DNA of 64,000 nucleotides from CAVPOO01 sp963707015 (GTDB lineage: Bacteria > Pseudomonadota > Gammaproteobacteria > Thiohalobacterales > Thiohalobacteraceae), in assembly GCA_963707015.1 (NCBI GenBank), contig CAVPOO010000021.1, positions 248,001 to 312,000 on the forward strand, given 5' to 3'. The position numbers and the translations under genes are program-made. A model generated the notes under the pieces. It saw only the letters and a program-made list of their open reading frames with translations, was not told where the DNA came from and did not search any database. This document shows positions 17,493 to 27,184 of the stretch, one piece after another. Within the stretch, counting starts at the first letter, position 1, and each line of letters opens with the position of its first letter.

Positions 17493-18056
17493 TCACGCCT
17501 TCGGCAAGGTGACGCCACGCTGTCCCTGGTACTTGCCGCCGCGATCCCGGTAGGAGATCTCGCATTCCTCGTCCGCCCCCAGGAAGAGCACCTGCGCGAC
17601 ACCCTCGTTGGCGTAGATCTTGGCCGGGAGCGGTGTGGTGTTGGAGAACTCCAGCGTCACGTGGCCTTCCCATTCGGGCTCCAGCGGCGTCACGTTCACA
17701 ATAATGCCGCAGCGTGCATAGGTGGACTTGCCGAGACAGATCGTCAACACGTCGCGCGGAATCCGGAAATACTCGACGGTGCGGGCCAGCGCGAAAGAGT
17801 TCGGGGGGATAATGCAGACATCTGACTTGACGTCCACGAAACTGTTGGCGTCGAAGCCCTTGGGATCGACGACAGCAGAATTGATATTGGTGAAGATCTT
17901 GAATTCGTCGGCGCAGCGAATGTCGTATCCATAACTCGACGTGCCGTAGGAAATCACCCGGCCATCCTTGCCCTCGCGCACCTGTCCCGCCTCGAAGGGC
18001 TCGATCATCCCGTTCGCCGCCATCCGGCGAATCCATTTGTCGGACTTAATCGACAT
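17493..18056 (-). CDS. dcd: dCTP deaminase
   Basis: A 187-residue trimeric enzyme that converts dCTP to dUTP for dTMP synthesis. The family signatures are all present: MSIKSDKWIRRMA start, SYGTSSYGYDIRC, GKSTYARCGIIVNVTPLEPEWEGHVTLEFSN with the catalytic Glu, and KYQGQRGVTLPKA end. Length matches the family. A heptamer array abuts the stop codon and a hairpin repeat lies just upstream. Confidence 0.96.
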   Translation of the reverse strand: MSIKSDKWIRRMAANGMIEPFEAGQVREGKDGRVISYGTSSYGYDIRCADEFKIFTNINSAVVDPKGFDANSFVDVKSDVCIIPPNSFALARTVEYFRIPRDVLTICLGKSTYARCGIIVNVTPLEPEWEGHVTLEFSNTTPLPAKIYANEGVAQVLFLGADEECEISYRDRGGKYQGQRGVTLPKA

Positions 18057-18071
18057 CCCAGGACGCTTTCA

Positions 18072-18215
18072 CCTTGACAATAACGGATGCTGGCAAATTA
18101 CGGTGAGTGCCAGTATTTTTTTAGCCACGGAAAAACACGGAAAGAAGGACCACCCGTCAGAATTTTTTCCCTGTCCTTCCGTGGCCATATTATCGGTCAT
18201 CACCAGAATCCCGTC
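18072..18215 (+). repeat. Hairpin repeat (CCACGGAATCCACGG family), copy 2
   Basis: A shorter member: the left arm is AGCCACGGAAAAACACGGAA, lacking the doubled CCACGGAAT unit, and the right arm is CCTTCCGTGGCC. Outer flanks AATAACGGATGCTGGCAAAT and ATTATCGGTCATCACCAGA match the other copies. It occupies the dcd-mrp intergenic gap. Confidence 0.75.
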
Positions 18216-18228
18216 GTGTATTGCGAGG

Positions 18229-19320
18229 TCAATTGTTCTGGATGACAATCTTTGGAAACTTCGCCGCGTAACTCTTGGCATGCAGCGAAAGCTTGGCCGC
18301 CGCACGGCGGGCAATCTCCCGATAGATCTGCGCAATCCGGCTGTCCGGCTCCGCGACCACGGTCGGCTTGCCGCCATCGGTTTCCTCGCGGATCCGGATA
18401 TCGAGGGGCAGCGCACCGAGAAAGTCAACATCGTACTGCTCGGCCATGCGCTGGCCGCCGCCCTCGCCAAAGATGTGCTCCTCGTGACCACAGTTGCTGC
18501 AGATGTGGGTGCTCATATTTTCCACAATACCCAGCACCGGCACCTCGACCTTCTCGAACATCTTTAAGCCTTTGCGGGCATCGAGTAAGGCAATGTCCTG
18601 CGGCGTGGTGACGATGATCGCACCACTGACGGGCACCTGCTGGGCCAGCGTCAACTGCGTATCACCCGTACCCGGCGGCAGATCGACCACCAGATAGTCG
18701 AGTTCACCCCAGTTGGTGTCGTTGAGTAACTGCTGCAATGCCTGCGTCACCATGGGACCGCGCCAGATCATGGGCGTTTCTTCATCCACCAGGAACCCGA
18801 TCGACATCGCCCGAATGTGATAGCTCACCATCGGCTCGAGCGTCTTGCCGTCCTTCGACTCGGGTTGCCCGTGCACGCCCAGCATGCGTGGCTGACTCGG
18901 CCCATAGATATCGGCATCCAGCATGCCGACCGTGGCACCTTCGGCCGAAAGCGCCAGCGCCAGGTTGACTGCCGTGGTGGACTTGCCGACGCCACCCTTG
19001 CCGGAGGCGACCGCGACGATGTTCTTGATCCCCTTGATAGGTTCGACACCCTTTTGCACGGCATGCGACGCGACATCGCTGGACACGTCGATCTCGACAT
19101 CCGAAACACCGTCGATGCCGCTGATCATCTGCCGCAACTTGCCGCTCAGCTCGTCATGGTATCCGCGGGCGGGAAAGCCCAGCACGATCTTCACCCTGAC
19201 CTTGCCGGCGTCGACGCTGATATCCTTGACACACTTGGCGCTGACAAGATCCCTTTCGAGATAGGGATCCACATACGCCTTGAGCACGGTTTCCACCTGC
19301 TGGGGTGCTGCCTCAACCAT
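18229..19320 (-). CDS. apbC: Iron-sulfur cluster carrier ATPase Mrp/ApbC
   Basis: A 363-residue P-loop ATPase that binds and transfers 4Fe-4S clusters. An N-terminal DUF59/MIP18 domain (about 1-85) precedes the deviant Walker A ASGKGGVGKSTTAVNLA, the switch region DADIYGPSQPRMLG and the cluster-binding CxxC (ICSNCGHEEH). The frame extends to 19455 but GGAGG sits 8 bp before ATG 19320. It is divergent from metG, the usual arrangement in gammaproteobacteria. Confidence 0.93.
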   Translation of the reverse strand: MVEAAPQQVETVLKAYVDPYLERDLVSAKCVKDISVDAGKVRVKIVLGFPARGYHDELSGKLRQMISGIDGVSDVEIDVSSDVASHAVQKGVEPIKGIKNIVAVASGKGGVGKSTTAVNLALALSAEGATVGMLDADIYGPSQPRMLGVHGQPESKDGKTLEPMVSYHIRAMSIGFLVDEETPMIWRGPMVTQALQQLLNDTNWGELDYLVVDLPPGTGDTQLTLAQQVPVSGAIIVTTPQDIALLDARKGLKMFEKVEVPVLGIVENMSTHICSNCGHEEHIFGEGGGQRMAEQYDVDFLGALPLDIRIREETDGGKPTVVAEPDSRIAQIYREIARRAAAKLSLHAKSYAAKFPKIVIQNN

Positions 19321-19537
19321 CGTATAAACCTCCGTCGTGCCGAACCGGCGCTGCCGGCCCTGCGGGAATGCGGGAAAAACTGACCGAGGATTGTACACAA
19401 TTTGATCGCGCCCCGCCCGACCTGCCGGCTGAAACCGCACGAAAGGTGCTGGCACTATGGCATAATCGCGATCTTTCCCTGCTTAGGCCCTACGGAAAAC
19501 ACGGTTTTGACCTGAGGCAAGACAAGGCGACCACACC

Positions 19538-21571
19538 ATGACAGAACCGCGAACGATCCTGGTTACCAGCGCCCTGCCCTATGCCAACGGGCCTATCCAT
19601 CTGGGTCACCTCGTCGAGTACATCCAGACAGATATCTGGGTGCGTTTCCAGAAGCTGCGCGGCCACGATTGCCGTTACGTGTGCGCCGACGATGCCCACG
19701 GCACACCGATCATGCTGCGTGCCCAGGCGGAGGGCATAACACCCGAACAGCTCATCGAGCAGGTGGGCCGGGAGCACCGGGCAGACTTTGCCGATTTTCT
19801 CATCGATTTCGACAACTACCACAGCACGCACTCGGCCGAGAACCGGGAACTGTCGGAGATGATCTATCGGCGGCATCAGCAGGCCGGTCATATCAGCACC
19901 CGGACCATCACCCAGGCCTACGATCCGGAGCGGGAGATGTTCCTCCCCGACAGATTCATCAAGGGTGAATGCCCACGCTGTGGTGCCGCGGATCAGTACG
20001 GCGACAGCTGCGAAGTCTGTGGTGCAACCTACTCACCAACGGAACTCAGGAACGCGGTATCGGCCATCTCCGGTGCCACGCCCGTCGAGAAGGAATCCCT
20101 GCATTACTTCTTCAGGCTGGTCGACTTCGAACCCATGTTGCGCGCGTGGACCGCGGCCGGACATCTGCAGGAAGAGGTGACCAACAAGCTTGGCGAGTGG
20201 TTCGAGCAAGGGCTGCGGGAATGGGACATCTCACGCGATGCGCCCTATTTCGGCTTTGAGATTCCGGACGCACCCGGCAAGTATTTCTACGTCTGGCTGG
20301 ATGCGCCCATCGGCTACATGGCCAGTTTCAAACAGCTCTGCGAGCGTGCCGGCATCGATTTCGACGCCTATTGGGGCCGGGACAGCCGGGCCGAGCTTTA
20401 CCATTTCATCGGCAAGGATATTATCTATTTCCATGCCCTGTTCTGGCCGGCCATGCTCGCCGGCGCCGGTTTTCGCACACCCACGGCAGTCTGGGCGCAT
20501 GGCTTTCTGACCGTCAACGGGGAGAAGATGTCAAAGTCGCGCGGGACCTTTATCAAGGCACGCACCTACCTGGATCATCTCAACCCGGAATACCTGCGTT
20601 ACTATTTTGCCGCCAAGCTCGGCAGCGGCATCGATGATCTGGATCTCAATCTCGACGACTTCGTGGCGCGCGTCAACAGCGACCTGGTGGGCAAGGTTGT
20701 CAACATCGCGAGCCGTTGCGCGGGCTTCATCAGCAAACGTTTTGACGGCCGCCTGTCTGCCACATGCGCCGAACCGCAACTGTATGCAGCCTTCGTCAGT
20801 GAGGGTGACAGCATTGCCCGGCGTTTCGAGCAGCGCGAGTACGGTCATGCCATACGTGACATCATGGCACTGGCCGATCGTGCCAATCAGTATATCGATG
20901 AAAGAAAGCCGTGGCTTCTCGCCAGACAGGCAGACGCGGCACAGCAGGTACAGGACGTATGCAGCGTGGGAATCAACCTGTTCCGCGTCCTGATGACCTA
21001 CCTCAAACCCGTGCTGCCCGGCATGGCCGCTCGGACCGAGGCCTTTCTGCGCATCCAAGCCCTGACCTGGCGTGACGCCGGAGAACCCCTCACCAGCCAT
21101 ACGATCGGTGAATTCCAGCCGCTGATGACGCGCGTGGAACCCGAGGCGATCGAGAAAATGACTGACGCATCCCGTGAGCACCTGCAAGCCAGGGCAACAC
21201 CGCCCCGACAAGAGGCCCCGGCGGCACCGGTCGAACCACTCGCCGAGCAGATCGGCATCGAGGATTTCGCGAAACTGGATCTGCGGGTTGCGCGCATCAC
21301 CCGGGCCGAACCCGTCGAGGGCGCGGACAAACTGCTGCGGCTGACACTCGATCTGGGATTTGCAACCCGCACCGTCTTCGCCGGCATCAAAGCCGCCTAC
21401 ACGCCCGGGGATCTCGAAGGCCGCCTGACGGTCATGGTCGCGAATCTGGCGCCGCGCAAGATGCGCTTTGGCGTGTCCGAAGGCATGGTGCTGGCCGCAG
21501 GTCCGGGCGGCAAGGATATCTTCATTCTCAGTCCTGACAGCGGAGCCGACGTTGGGATGCGGATAAAATAG
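19538..21571 (+). CDS. metG: Methionyl-tRNA synthetase
   Basis: A 677-residue class I synthetase. The HIGH motif appears as HLGH near residue 21, a knuckle CPRCGAADQYGDSCEVC binds zinc, KMSKS is intact, and the C-terminal ~110 residues (from IEDFAKLDLRVARI) form the EMAP/Trbp111-type tRNA-binding domain. This is the long, dimeric E. coli-like form. Downstream lies a heptamer array and the rnf operon. Confidence 0.97.
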   Translation: MTEPRTILVTSALPYANGPIHLGHLVEYIQTDIWVRFQKLRGHDCRYVCADDAHGTPIMLRAQAEGITPEQLIEQVGREHRADFADFLIDFDNYHSTHSAENRELSEMIYRRHQQAGHISTRTITQAYDPEREMFLPDRFIKGECPRCGAADQYGDSCEVCGATYSPTELRNAVSAISGATPVEKESLHYFFRLVDFEPMLRAWTAAGHLQEEVTNKLGEWFEQGLREWDISRDAPYFGFEIPDAPGKYFYVWLDAPIGYMASFKQLCERAGIDFDAYWGRDSRAELYHFIGKDIIYFHALFWPAMLAGAGFRTPTAVWAHGFLTVNGEKMSKSRGTFIKARTYLDHLNPEYLRYYFAAKLGSGIDDLDLNLDDFVARVNSDLVGKVVNIASRCAGFISKRFDGRLSATCAEPQLYAAFVSEGDSIARRFEQREYGHAIRDIMALADRANQYIDERKPWLLARQADAAQQVQDVCSVGINLFRVLMTYLKPVLPGMAARTEAFLRIQALTWRDAGEPLTSHTIGEFQPLMTRVEPEAIEKMTDASREHLQARATPPRQEAPAAPVEPLAEQIGIEDFAKLDLRVARITRAEPVEGADKLLRLTLDLGFATRTVFAGIKAAYTPGDLEGRLTVMVANLAPRKMRFGVSEGMVLAAGPGGKDIFILSPDSGADVGMRIK

Positions 21572-21663
21572 GCCCTGGCCGGACTTACGCTGGTTCTACT
21601 GCGGCGGTGGGAGAGCGGCCAGATCCCATATCCAGGCTGCAGTAATCCCGAAGGCCTCTACCC

Positions 21664-21833
<170 letters not shown>

Positions 21834-21884
21834 GTTTTTACCCCCTTTTATCTTTCTTCTCTTATCTTGTATCTTCTTTCTGAG

Positions 21885-22466
21885 ATGACCGAATACCTCC
21901 TCATCCTTGTCAGCACGGTGCTGGTCAACAACTTCGTGCTGGTGAAGTTCCTCGGCCTGTGTCCGTTCATGGGCGTCTCACGCAAACTGGAGACGGCAAC
22001 CGGTATGGCCCTGGCCACCACCTTCGTGCTCACCCTGTCATCGGTTTGCAGTTACCTTGCCAACCATTACCTGCTGCAGCCACTGGGACTGGAGTACCTG
22101 CGGACCATCACCTTTATCCTGGTGATCGCCGTCGTCGTGCAGTTCACGGAGATGGTGGTTCACAAGACCAGCCCGCTGCTCTACCAGGTGCTGGGAATCT
22201 TTCTGCCCCTGATCACCACCAACTGCGCCGTGCTGGGTGTTGCTCTGCTGAACGTCCAGCAGGAACACGGCTTTCTGGAGTCCGCCCTCTATGGATTCGG
22301 GGCGGCAGTCGGTTTTTCACTGGTCCTGATCCTGTTTGCAGCCATGCGTGAGCGTGTCGCGGTCGCTGATGTCCCGGTTATGTTCCGCGGTTCCGCCATC
22401 GCCCTGATCACGGCGGGCCTGATGTCCCTCGCTTTCATGGGATTCTCGGGCCTCGTCAAAGGCTGA
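21885..22466 (+). CDS. rnfA: Rnf electron-transport complex subunit A
   Basis: A 193-residue membrane subunit with six hydrophobic segments. The VNNFVLVKFLGLCPFMGVS stretch and LPLITTNCAVLGVALL carry the conserved cysteines that hold the membrane 2Fe-2S cluster shared with RnfE. The Rnf complex couples electron flow between NADH and ferredoxin to ion movement. First gene of rnfABCDGE-nth. The leader before the ATG is pyrimidine-rich without a ribosome binding site. Confidence 0.95.
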   Translation: MTEYLLILVSTVLVNNFVLVKFLGLCPFMGVSRKLETATGMALATTFVLTLSSVCSYLANHYLLQPLGLEYLRTITFILVIAVVVQFTEMVVHKTSPLLYQVLGIFLPLITTNCAVLGVALLNVQQEHGFLESALYGFGAAVGFSLVLILFAAMRERVAVADVPVMFRGSAIALITAGLMSLAFMGFSGLVKG

Positions 22467-22472
22467 CATGCC

Positions 22473-23066
22473 ATGCTGCCCGCGGTACTGACGCTGGGAA
22501 CACTTGCCGGCCTGTTCGGGCTCATCCTGGGGTACAGCGCCATCCGCTTCCGGGTCGAGAGCGACCCGGTGGTCGACCAGATCGATGCGCTGCTGCCGCA
22601 GACCCAGTGTGGGCAGTGTGGCTACCCGGGCTGTCGGCCCTATGCCGAAGCCATTGCTGCCGGAGAAGCGGATATCAATCAGTGTCCGCCCGGCGGCGAC
22701 GCGGGCATCCAGGCACTCGCTGACCTGCTGGGACGCGATCCGAAACCACTGAACGCCGAGCATGGTGCTCACAAGGAGAAGGCAGTTGCCATCATCGATG
22801 AAGCCCTGTGCATCGGCTGCACCCTGTGCATCCAGGCGTGTCCCGTAGACGCGATCCTGGGTGCCGCCAAACAGATGCACACCGTCATCGAGGACGAGTG
22901 CACGGGCTGCGAGCTCTGTGTTGAACCCTGCCCTGTCGACTGCATTACGATGGTCACCATCAAGACGGATATCCATGACTGGAAGTGGCCTTCTCCGGAT
23001 GATCTCCCGCCCGGCGTGGATCTGATTGCGGAACCTGGGACAGCGGGCATCCGCAGCATCGGATAG
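22473..23066 (+). CDS. rnfB: Rnf electron-transport complex subunit B
   Basis: A 197-residue FeS protein anchored by an N-terminal hydrophobic segment. It has the 4Fe-4S domain CGQCGYPGC with a distal Cys (INQCPPGG), then two ferredoxin clusters, CIGCTLCIQACP and CTGCELCVEPCP. It is the ferredoxin-facing entry subunit. It starts 6 bp after rnfA. Confidence 0.95.
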   Translation: MLPAVLTLGTLAGLFGLILGYSAIRFRVESDPVVDQIDALLPQTQCGQCGYPGCRPYAEAIAAGEADINQCPPGGDAGIQALADLLGRDPKPLNAEHGAHKEKAVAIIDEALCIGCTLCIQACPVDAILGAAKQMHTVIEDECTGCELCVEPCPVDCITMVTIKTDIHDWKWPSPDDLPPGVDLIAEPGTAGIRSIG

Positions 23067-23109
23067 CATGCAGGCGGACCGGTCAAGCCAGCGTATAATC
23101 TCCCCCTCA

Positions 23110-24771
23110 ATGACCGCTTCCGATATCCAGCTCCGGCACTTCCATGGCGGCCTGCACCTGCCTGCAAACAAGGACGTCTCGACGTCGCAGCCGGTGCGCC
23201 GCGTGCCCTTGCCGTCGCGTCTGGTCCTGCCCCTGCAACAGCACATCGGAGAGCCGGCCACGCCGCTGGTGAAGATTGGCGATCGGGTGCTCAAGGGCCA
23301 GCGAATCGCGCGGGCCGAGGGATTTGTCAGCGTACCCAGCCACGCACCCAGTTCCGGCACGGTGGTTGATATCGGCGAACGACCCGTACCGCATCCCTCC
23401 GGTCTCGGCATGACCTGTATCGTGATCGAGACCGACGGCAAGGATGAATGGATCGAAGCCGAAGGCGGGATTCCGGATTTTACGGCGCTCGATCCGAGCG
23501 AATTGCGCAACCGCGTGCGCGATGCCGGCATCGTGGGTCTGGGTGGTGCGGGATTTCCCAGCTTTATTAAGATGAACCCCGGGCCCGGCCGCAAGGTCGA
23601 CCTGCTGATCATCAACGGGGCCGAGTGTGAACCCTACATCAGCTGTGACGATATGCTGATGCGCGAACGCCCGGATGAAATCCTGGGCGGCATCGCGATC
23701 CTGCTGCACGCCCTGCAGGCCGAGCGCTGCCTCATCGGCATCGAGGACAACAAGCCGGCGGCCATCGCGTCCCTGCATGCCGAGCTGCGGCGACAGGGCG
23801 ACGCCCGTATCCAGCTTGTCGAGCTGCCGACACTGTATCCGACGGGCGGCGAACGGCAGCTGATCCAGCTGTTGACCGGCATGGAAGTGCCCGCGCAGGG
23901 CCTGCCCGCCGATATTGGTGTGGTTTGTCACAATCCCGGAACCGTCACTGCCATCTACCGGGCGATCTTCCGACGTGAGCCGCTGATTTCGCGCATCGTC
24001 ACCGTCACGGGCCAGGGTGTTGCAGCGCCCTGCAACCTGGAGGCGCCGATCGGTACCCCGGTGAGCGCGCTGATCAAAGACTGCGGCGGTTATACCAGCG
24101 CCGTGGACCGGCTGATCATCGGCGGCCCCATGATGGGATTTTCCCTCACCACGGACGCGGTTCCGGTCATTAAGACGACCAACTGCCTGCTGGCCGCGAC
24201 GCCGCATGAGCTGCCCCGTCCGAAGGCACCGCTGCCCTGCATTCGGTGCGGGGAGTGTACCGAGGTCTGCCCGGCCAATCTGCTGCCGCAGCAGCTTTAC
24301 TGGTACGCCCACGCCAGAGACTTCGACAAGGCCCAGGATTACAGTCTCTTCGACTGCATCGAATGCGGCTGCTGTGCCTATGTCTGTCCGAGTCACATAC
24401 CCCTGGTCCAGTACTACCGTTTCGCCAAGACCGAGATCTGGGCGCAGGAGCGCGAGCGTCAGCGGGCAGACCTGGCGCGCCAGCGCCACGAATTCCGCCT
24501 GGAACGGATCGAACGTGACAAGCGCGAGCGTGCGGAACGCCTGAGCAAGAAGAAAAAGGCCCTGAAGGAACCTGCGGCAGGCGGCACGGACCCCCGGGCG
24601 GCCGCGATTCAGGCGGCGCTCGAACGCGTCAAAGCCAGAAAAGCAGCGGCAGCGGTCGCGCCGAAAAATACCGATGAACTCAGCCCCGAACAGCAACGCA
24701 TGATCGCGGAGGTCGATGAGCGGCGGCAGGCGGCGCGAAAACGGGCCGGGCCGGAAACCGGCGCCGAGTGA
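23110..24771 (+). CDS. rnfC: Rnf electron-transport complex subunit C
   Basis: A ~553-residue peripheral subunit with NADH/FMN-binding region (GGAGFPSFIKMN; NGAECEPYISCDDMLM) and two 4Fe-4S clusters, CIRCGECTEVCP and CIECGCCAYVCP. The last ~100 residues form a charged, Lys/Arg/Glu-rich coiled tail, as in other gammaproteobacterial RnfC proteins. Starts at 23026 or 23068 are in frame but would overlap or lie too near rnfB without a ribosome binding site; MTASDIQLRHFHGG is the usual N-terminus. Confidence 0.94.
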   Translation: MTASDIQLRHFHGGLHLPANKDVSTSQPVRRVPLPSRLVLPLQQHIGEPATPLVKIGDRVLKGQRIARAEGFVSVPSHAPSSGTVVDIGERPVPHPSGLGMTCIVIETDGKDEWIEAEGGIPDFTALDPSELRNRVRDAGIVGLGGAGFPSFIKMNPGPGRKVDLLIINGAECEPYISCDDMLMRERPDEILGGIAILLHALQAERCLIGIEDNKPAAIASLHAELRRQGDARIQLVELPTLYPTGGERQLIQLLTGMEVPAQGLPADIGVVCHNPGTVTAIYRAIFRREPLISRIVTVTGQGVAAPCNLEAPIGTPVSALIKDCGGYTSAVDRLIIGGPMMGFSLTTDAVPVIKTTNCLLAATPHELPRPKAPLPCIRCGECTEVCPANLLPQQLYWYAHARDFDKAQDYSLFDCIECGCCAYVCPSHIPLVQYYRFAKTEIWAQERERQRADLARQRHEFRLERIERDKRERAERLSKKKKALKEPAAGGTDPRAAAIQAALERVKARKAAAAVAPKNTDELSPEQQRMIAEVDERRQAARKRAGPETGAE

Positions 24772-25811
24772 TGGAATTTCACAGCTACAGCTCACCGCAT
24801 CTGTCACCCGCATCCGACGTCTCGGTGGTGATGCGGCGCGTGCTTTACGCGCTCGGTCCCGGCCTGGTGTGCGCGTGGTGGTTCTTCGGCTGGGGCACCC
24901 TCTTCAACGTGTTGCTCACCAGCCTGACTGCCGTGGCCGCCGAAGGCATCATGCTGCGCCTGCGGCACCGCCCCGTCGGCCCGCAGCTGTCCGATAACAG
25001 CGCCCTGCTCACCGGGGTCCTTCTGGGGCTCGCGCTGCCGCCCCTGGCCCCGTGGTGGGTGGCGGTCATCGGCAGCCTGTTTGCCATCGTCGTCGCCAAG
25101 CAGCTCTATGGCGGGCTTGGCCACAACCCCTTCAACCCGGCGATGATCGGCTATGTGGTGGTGCTGATCTCCTTCCCGCGCGAGATGACCTACTGGCCGC
25201 ACGCGGCCGGTACCGGCATGCGTGCGCTGTCGCTGATCGAGTCCCTGGACTGGTCACTGCTCGGGAATCTGCCGCAGGACGTCTCGCTCGATGCACTCAC
25301 GCGCGCCACGCCCATGGATACCGCCAAGACCGAGCTCGGACTCGGCAACACACTGAGCGAGATCAGGACCGATCCACTGTTCGGCGGTTTTGGCGGCCAC
25401 GGTTTTGAGTGGATCAACCTGTGGTTTCTGATCGGCGGGCTATGGCTGCTCTACACCCGCACCATACGCTGGCAGATCCCGGTCGGGATGCTGGCCGGCC
25501 TGTTTGGCATGTCGCTGATCTTTTTTGTGTCGGACCCGGATACCCACCTGTCTCCCTTGTTCCAGCTTTTCAGTGGCGCAACCATGCTGGGTGCCTTCTT
25601 CATCGCAACAGACCCCGTCTCCGCGAGTACCACACCGCGCGGCCGGATTATCTATGGCGCAGGCATCGGAATCATCACCTTCCTGATCCGTACCTGGGGG
25701 GGCTACCCTGAAGGTATCGCCTTCGGGGTGCTGCTCATGAACATGGCTGCGCCCACAATTGACTACTACACCCAGCCGAGAGTCTTCGGACACCAGCGTG
25801 ACGAAGAATGA
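24771..25811 (+). CDS. rnfD: Rnf electron-transport complex subunit D
   Basis: A 346-residue membrane subunit of the NqrB/RnfD family with about nine hydrophobic segments. The GHNPFNPAMIGYVVVLISFP motif is characteristic, and the Ser/Thr-rich SASTTPRGR near residue 285 may relate to flavin binding. Its ATG overlaps the rnfC stop (TGATG), so it is translationally coupled. Confidence 0.94.
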   Translation: MEFHSYSSPHLSPASDVSVVMRRVLYALGPGLVCAWWFFGWGTLFNVLLTSLTAVAAEGIMLRLRHRPVGPQLSDNSALLTGVLLGLALPPLAPWWVAVIGSLFAIVVAKQLYGGLGHNPFNPAMIGYVVVLISFPREMTYWPHAAGTGMRALSLIESLDWSLLGNLPQDVSLDALTRATPMDTAKTELGLGNTLSEIRTDPLFGGFGGHGFEWINLWFLIGGLWLLYTRTIRWQIPVGMLAGLFGMSLIFFVSDPDTHLSPLFQLFSGATMLGAFFIATDPVSASTTPRGRIIYGAGIGIITFLIRTWGGYPEGIAFGVLLMNMAAPTIDYYTQPRVFGHQRDEE

Positions 25812-26482
25812 ACTTCCGGCAGATACTGGTAACCGGCCTGTTCCTGTTTTTGTTCGCGATTGCGGGAACGGCGTTTGTCGCGTTCACCTACGAGGAAACC
25901 GCCGAGCGGATCGCCGAGAACGAGCGGGCGGCACTGTTGCGGCGCCTGCGCGAGATTATTCCGCCGGAGATGCATGACAATGACCTGTATCATGACACCA
26001 TCGAGGTGCGTGATCCGGCTTTGCTCGGGACCGACAAACCGGTAACGGTCTACCGCGTACGCAAGCATGGCCGACCGATCGCCGTCGTGCTGACGGCCGT
26101 CGCCCCCGATGGCTACAGCGGCAGCATCAAACTCCTGATTGGCATCCTGTTCGACGGAACGGTGGTCGGCGTTCGGGTCGTTGCCCATCACGAAACGCCC
26201 GGACTGGGCGATGCCATCGAGGTGGAAAGATCCGACTGGATCATACGCCTGTCGGGGCGCTCCCTCGGCAACCCGGCCCCGGAACGCTGGAAGGTGAAAC
26301 GCGACGGCGGCGTCTTCGACCAGTTCACCGGCGCCACCATTACGCCACGCGCGGTCGTGAATGCCGTGCGACTGGCTCTGGTATACTTTTCCCGCAACCA
26401 GGAGCAGCTGTTCGCAGAGGACCCGACAACGGCGCCCGGCGCAGGGGAGCCAGGCGAGAGCGAGATAAAACCCGGCTTATGA
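25808..26482 (+). CDS. rnfG: Rnf electron-transport complex subunit G
   Basis: A 224-residue subunit with one N-terminal membrane helix and a periplasmic FMN-binding domain. The covalent FMN attachment motif is present as TGATITP near residue 176, and HHETPGLGDAIE precedes it. Overlaps rnfD and rnfE by 4 bp on either side (ATGA). Confidence 0.94.
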   Translation: MNFRQILVTGLFLFLFAIAGTAFVAFTYEETAERIAENERAALLRRLREIIPPEMHDNDLYHDTIEVRDPALLGTDKPVTVYRVRKHGRPIAVVLTAVAPDGYSGSIKLLIGILFDGTVVGVRVVAHHETPGLGDAIEVERSDWIIRLSGRSLGNPAPERWKVKRDGGVFDQFTGATITPRAVVNAVRLALVYFSRNQEQLFAEDPTTAPGAGEPGESEIKPGL

Positions 26483-27168
26483 GCGAGCAGACCTACACCA
26501 CAATCGCCAACAACGGGCTCTGGACGAACAATCCGGCGCTGGTTCAGGTGCTCGGCCTGTGTCCCCTGCTCGCCGTGACGGGAACCCTGATCAATGGGCT
26601 CGGTCTGGGTCTCGCCACGACGCTGACGCTGGTCGCCTCGAATGTCATGGTCTCACTGATTCGACGGCTGGTCCGCCCGGAGGTCAGGATTCCGGTCTTC
26701 GTGCTGGTCATTGCCTCGATCGTCACGGTGATCGAACTGTCCATGAGCGCGTTCTTCCACGATCTTTACAAGGTCCTGGGAATCTTCATCCCGCTCATCG
26801 TCACCAACTGTTCCATCATTGGCCGTGCCGAGGCCTTTGCGTCGAAGAACTCCGTCGGCCGCGCCTTCGTTGACGGCCTGGCAATGGGGCTGGGGTTTAC
26901 CCTCGTGCTCATGGCTTTGGGCGCTATGCGCGAAATCATCGGCCAGGGGACGCTGCTCGATCATGCCCATCTCATGTTCGGAGAGGCCGCACGCGACTGG
27001 ACGTTCACCCTGATCGAGGACTACCGGGGCTTCCTGCTGGCGATCCTGCCGCCCGGCGCGTTTCTCGGGCTGGGCCTGCTCATTGCGGCGAAAAATGTCA
27101 TTGATGCCCGTCGCGAACGACGGGCGGCGGCGCGGGCCCTGGCGGTCCCGGCGGAAAGCCACGCCTGA
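26479..27168 (+). CDS. rnfE: Rnf electron-transport complex subunit E
   Basis: A 229-residue membrane subunit paralogous to RnfA. It starts with the family's NNGLWTNNPALVQVLGLCPLLAVT and has PLIVTNCSIIGRAEAFASKN, giving the cysteines for the membrane 2Fe-2S site. It is followed 17 bp later by nth, the usual partner gene at the end of this operon. Confidence 0.95.
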   Translation: MSEQTYTTIANNGLWTNNPALVQVLGLCPLLAVTGTLINGLGLGLATTLTLVASNVMVSLIRRLVRPEVRIPVFVLVIASIVTVIELSMSAFFHDLYKVLGIFIPLIVTNCSIIGRAEAFASKNSVGRAFVDGLAMGLGFTLVLMALGAMREIIGQGTLLDHAHLMFGEAARDWTFTLIEDYRGFLLAILPPGAFLGLGLLIAAKNVIDARRERRAAARALAVPAESHA

Positions 27169-27184
27169 CACCCCTCGGACAGGG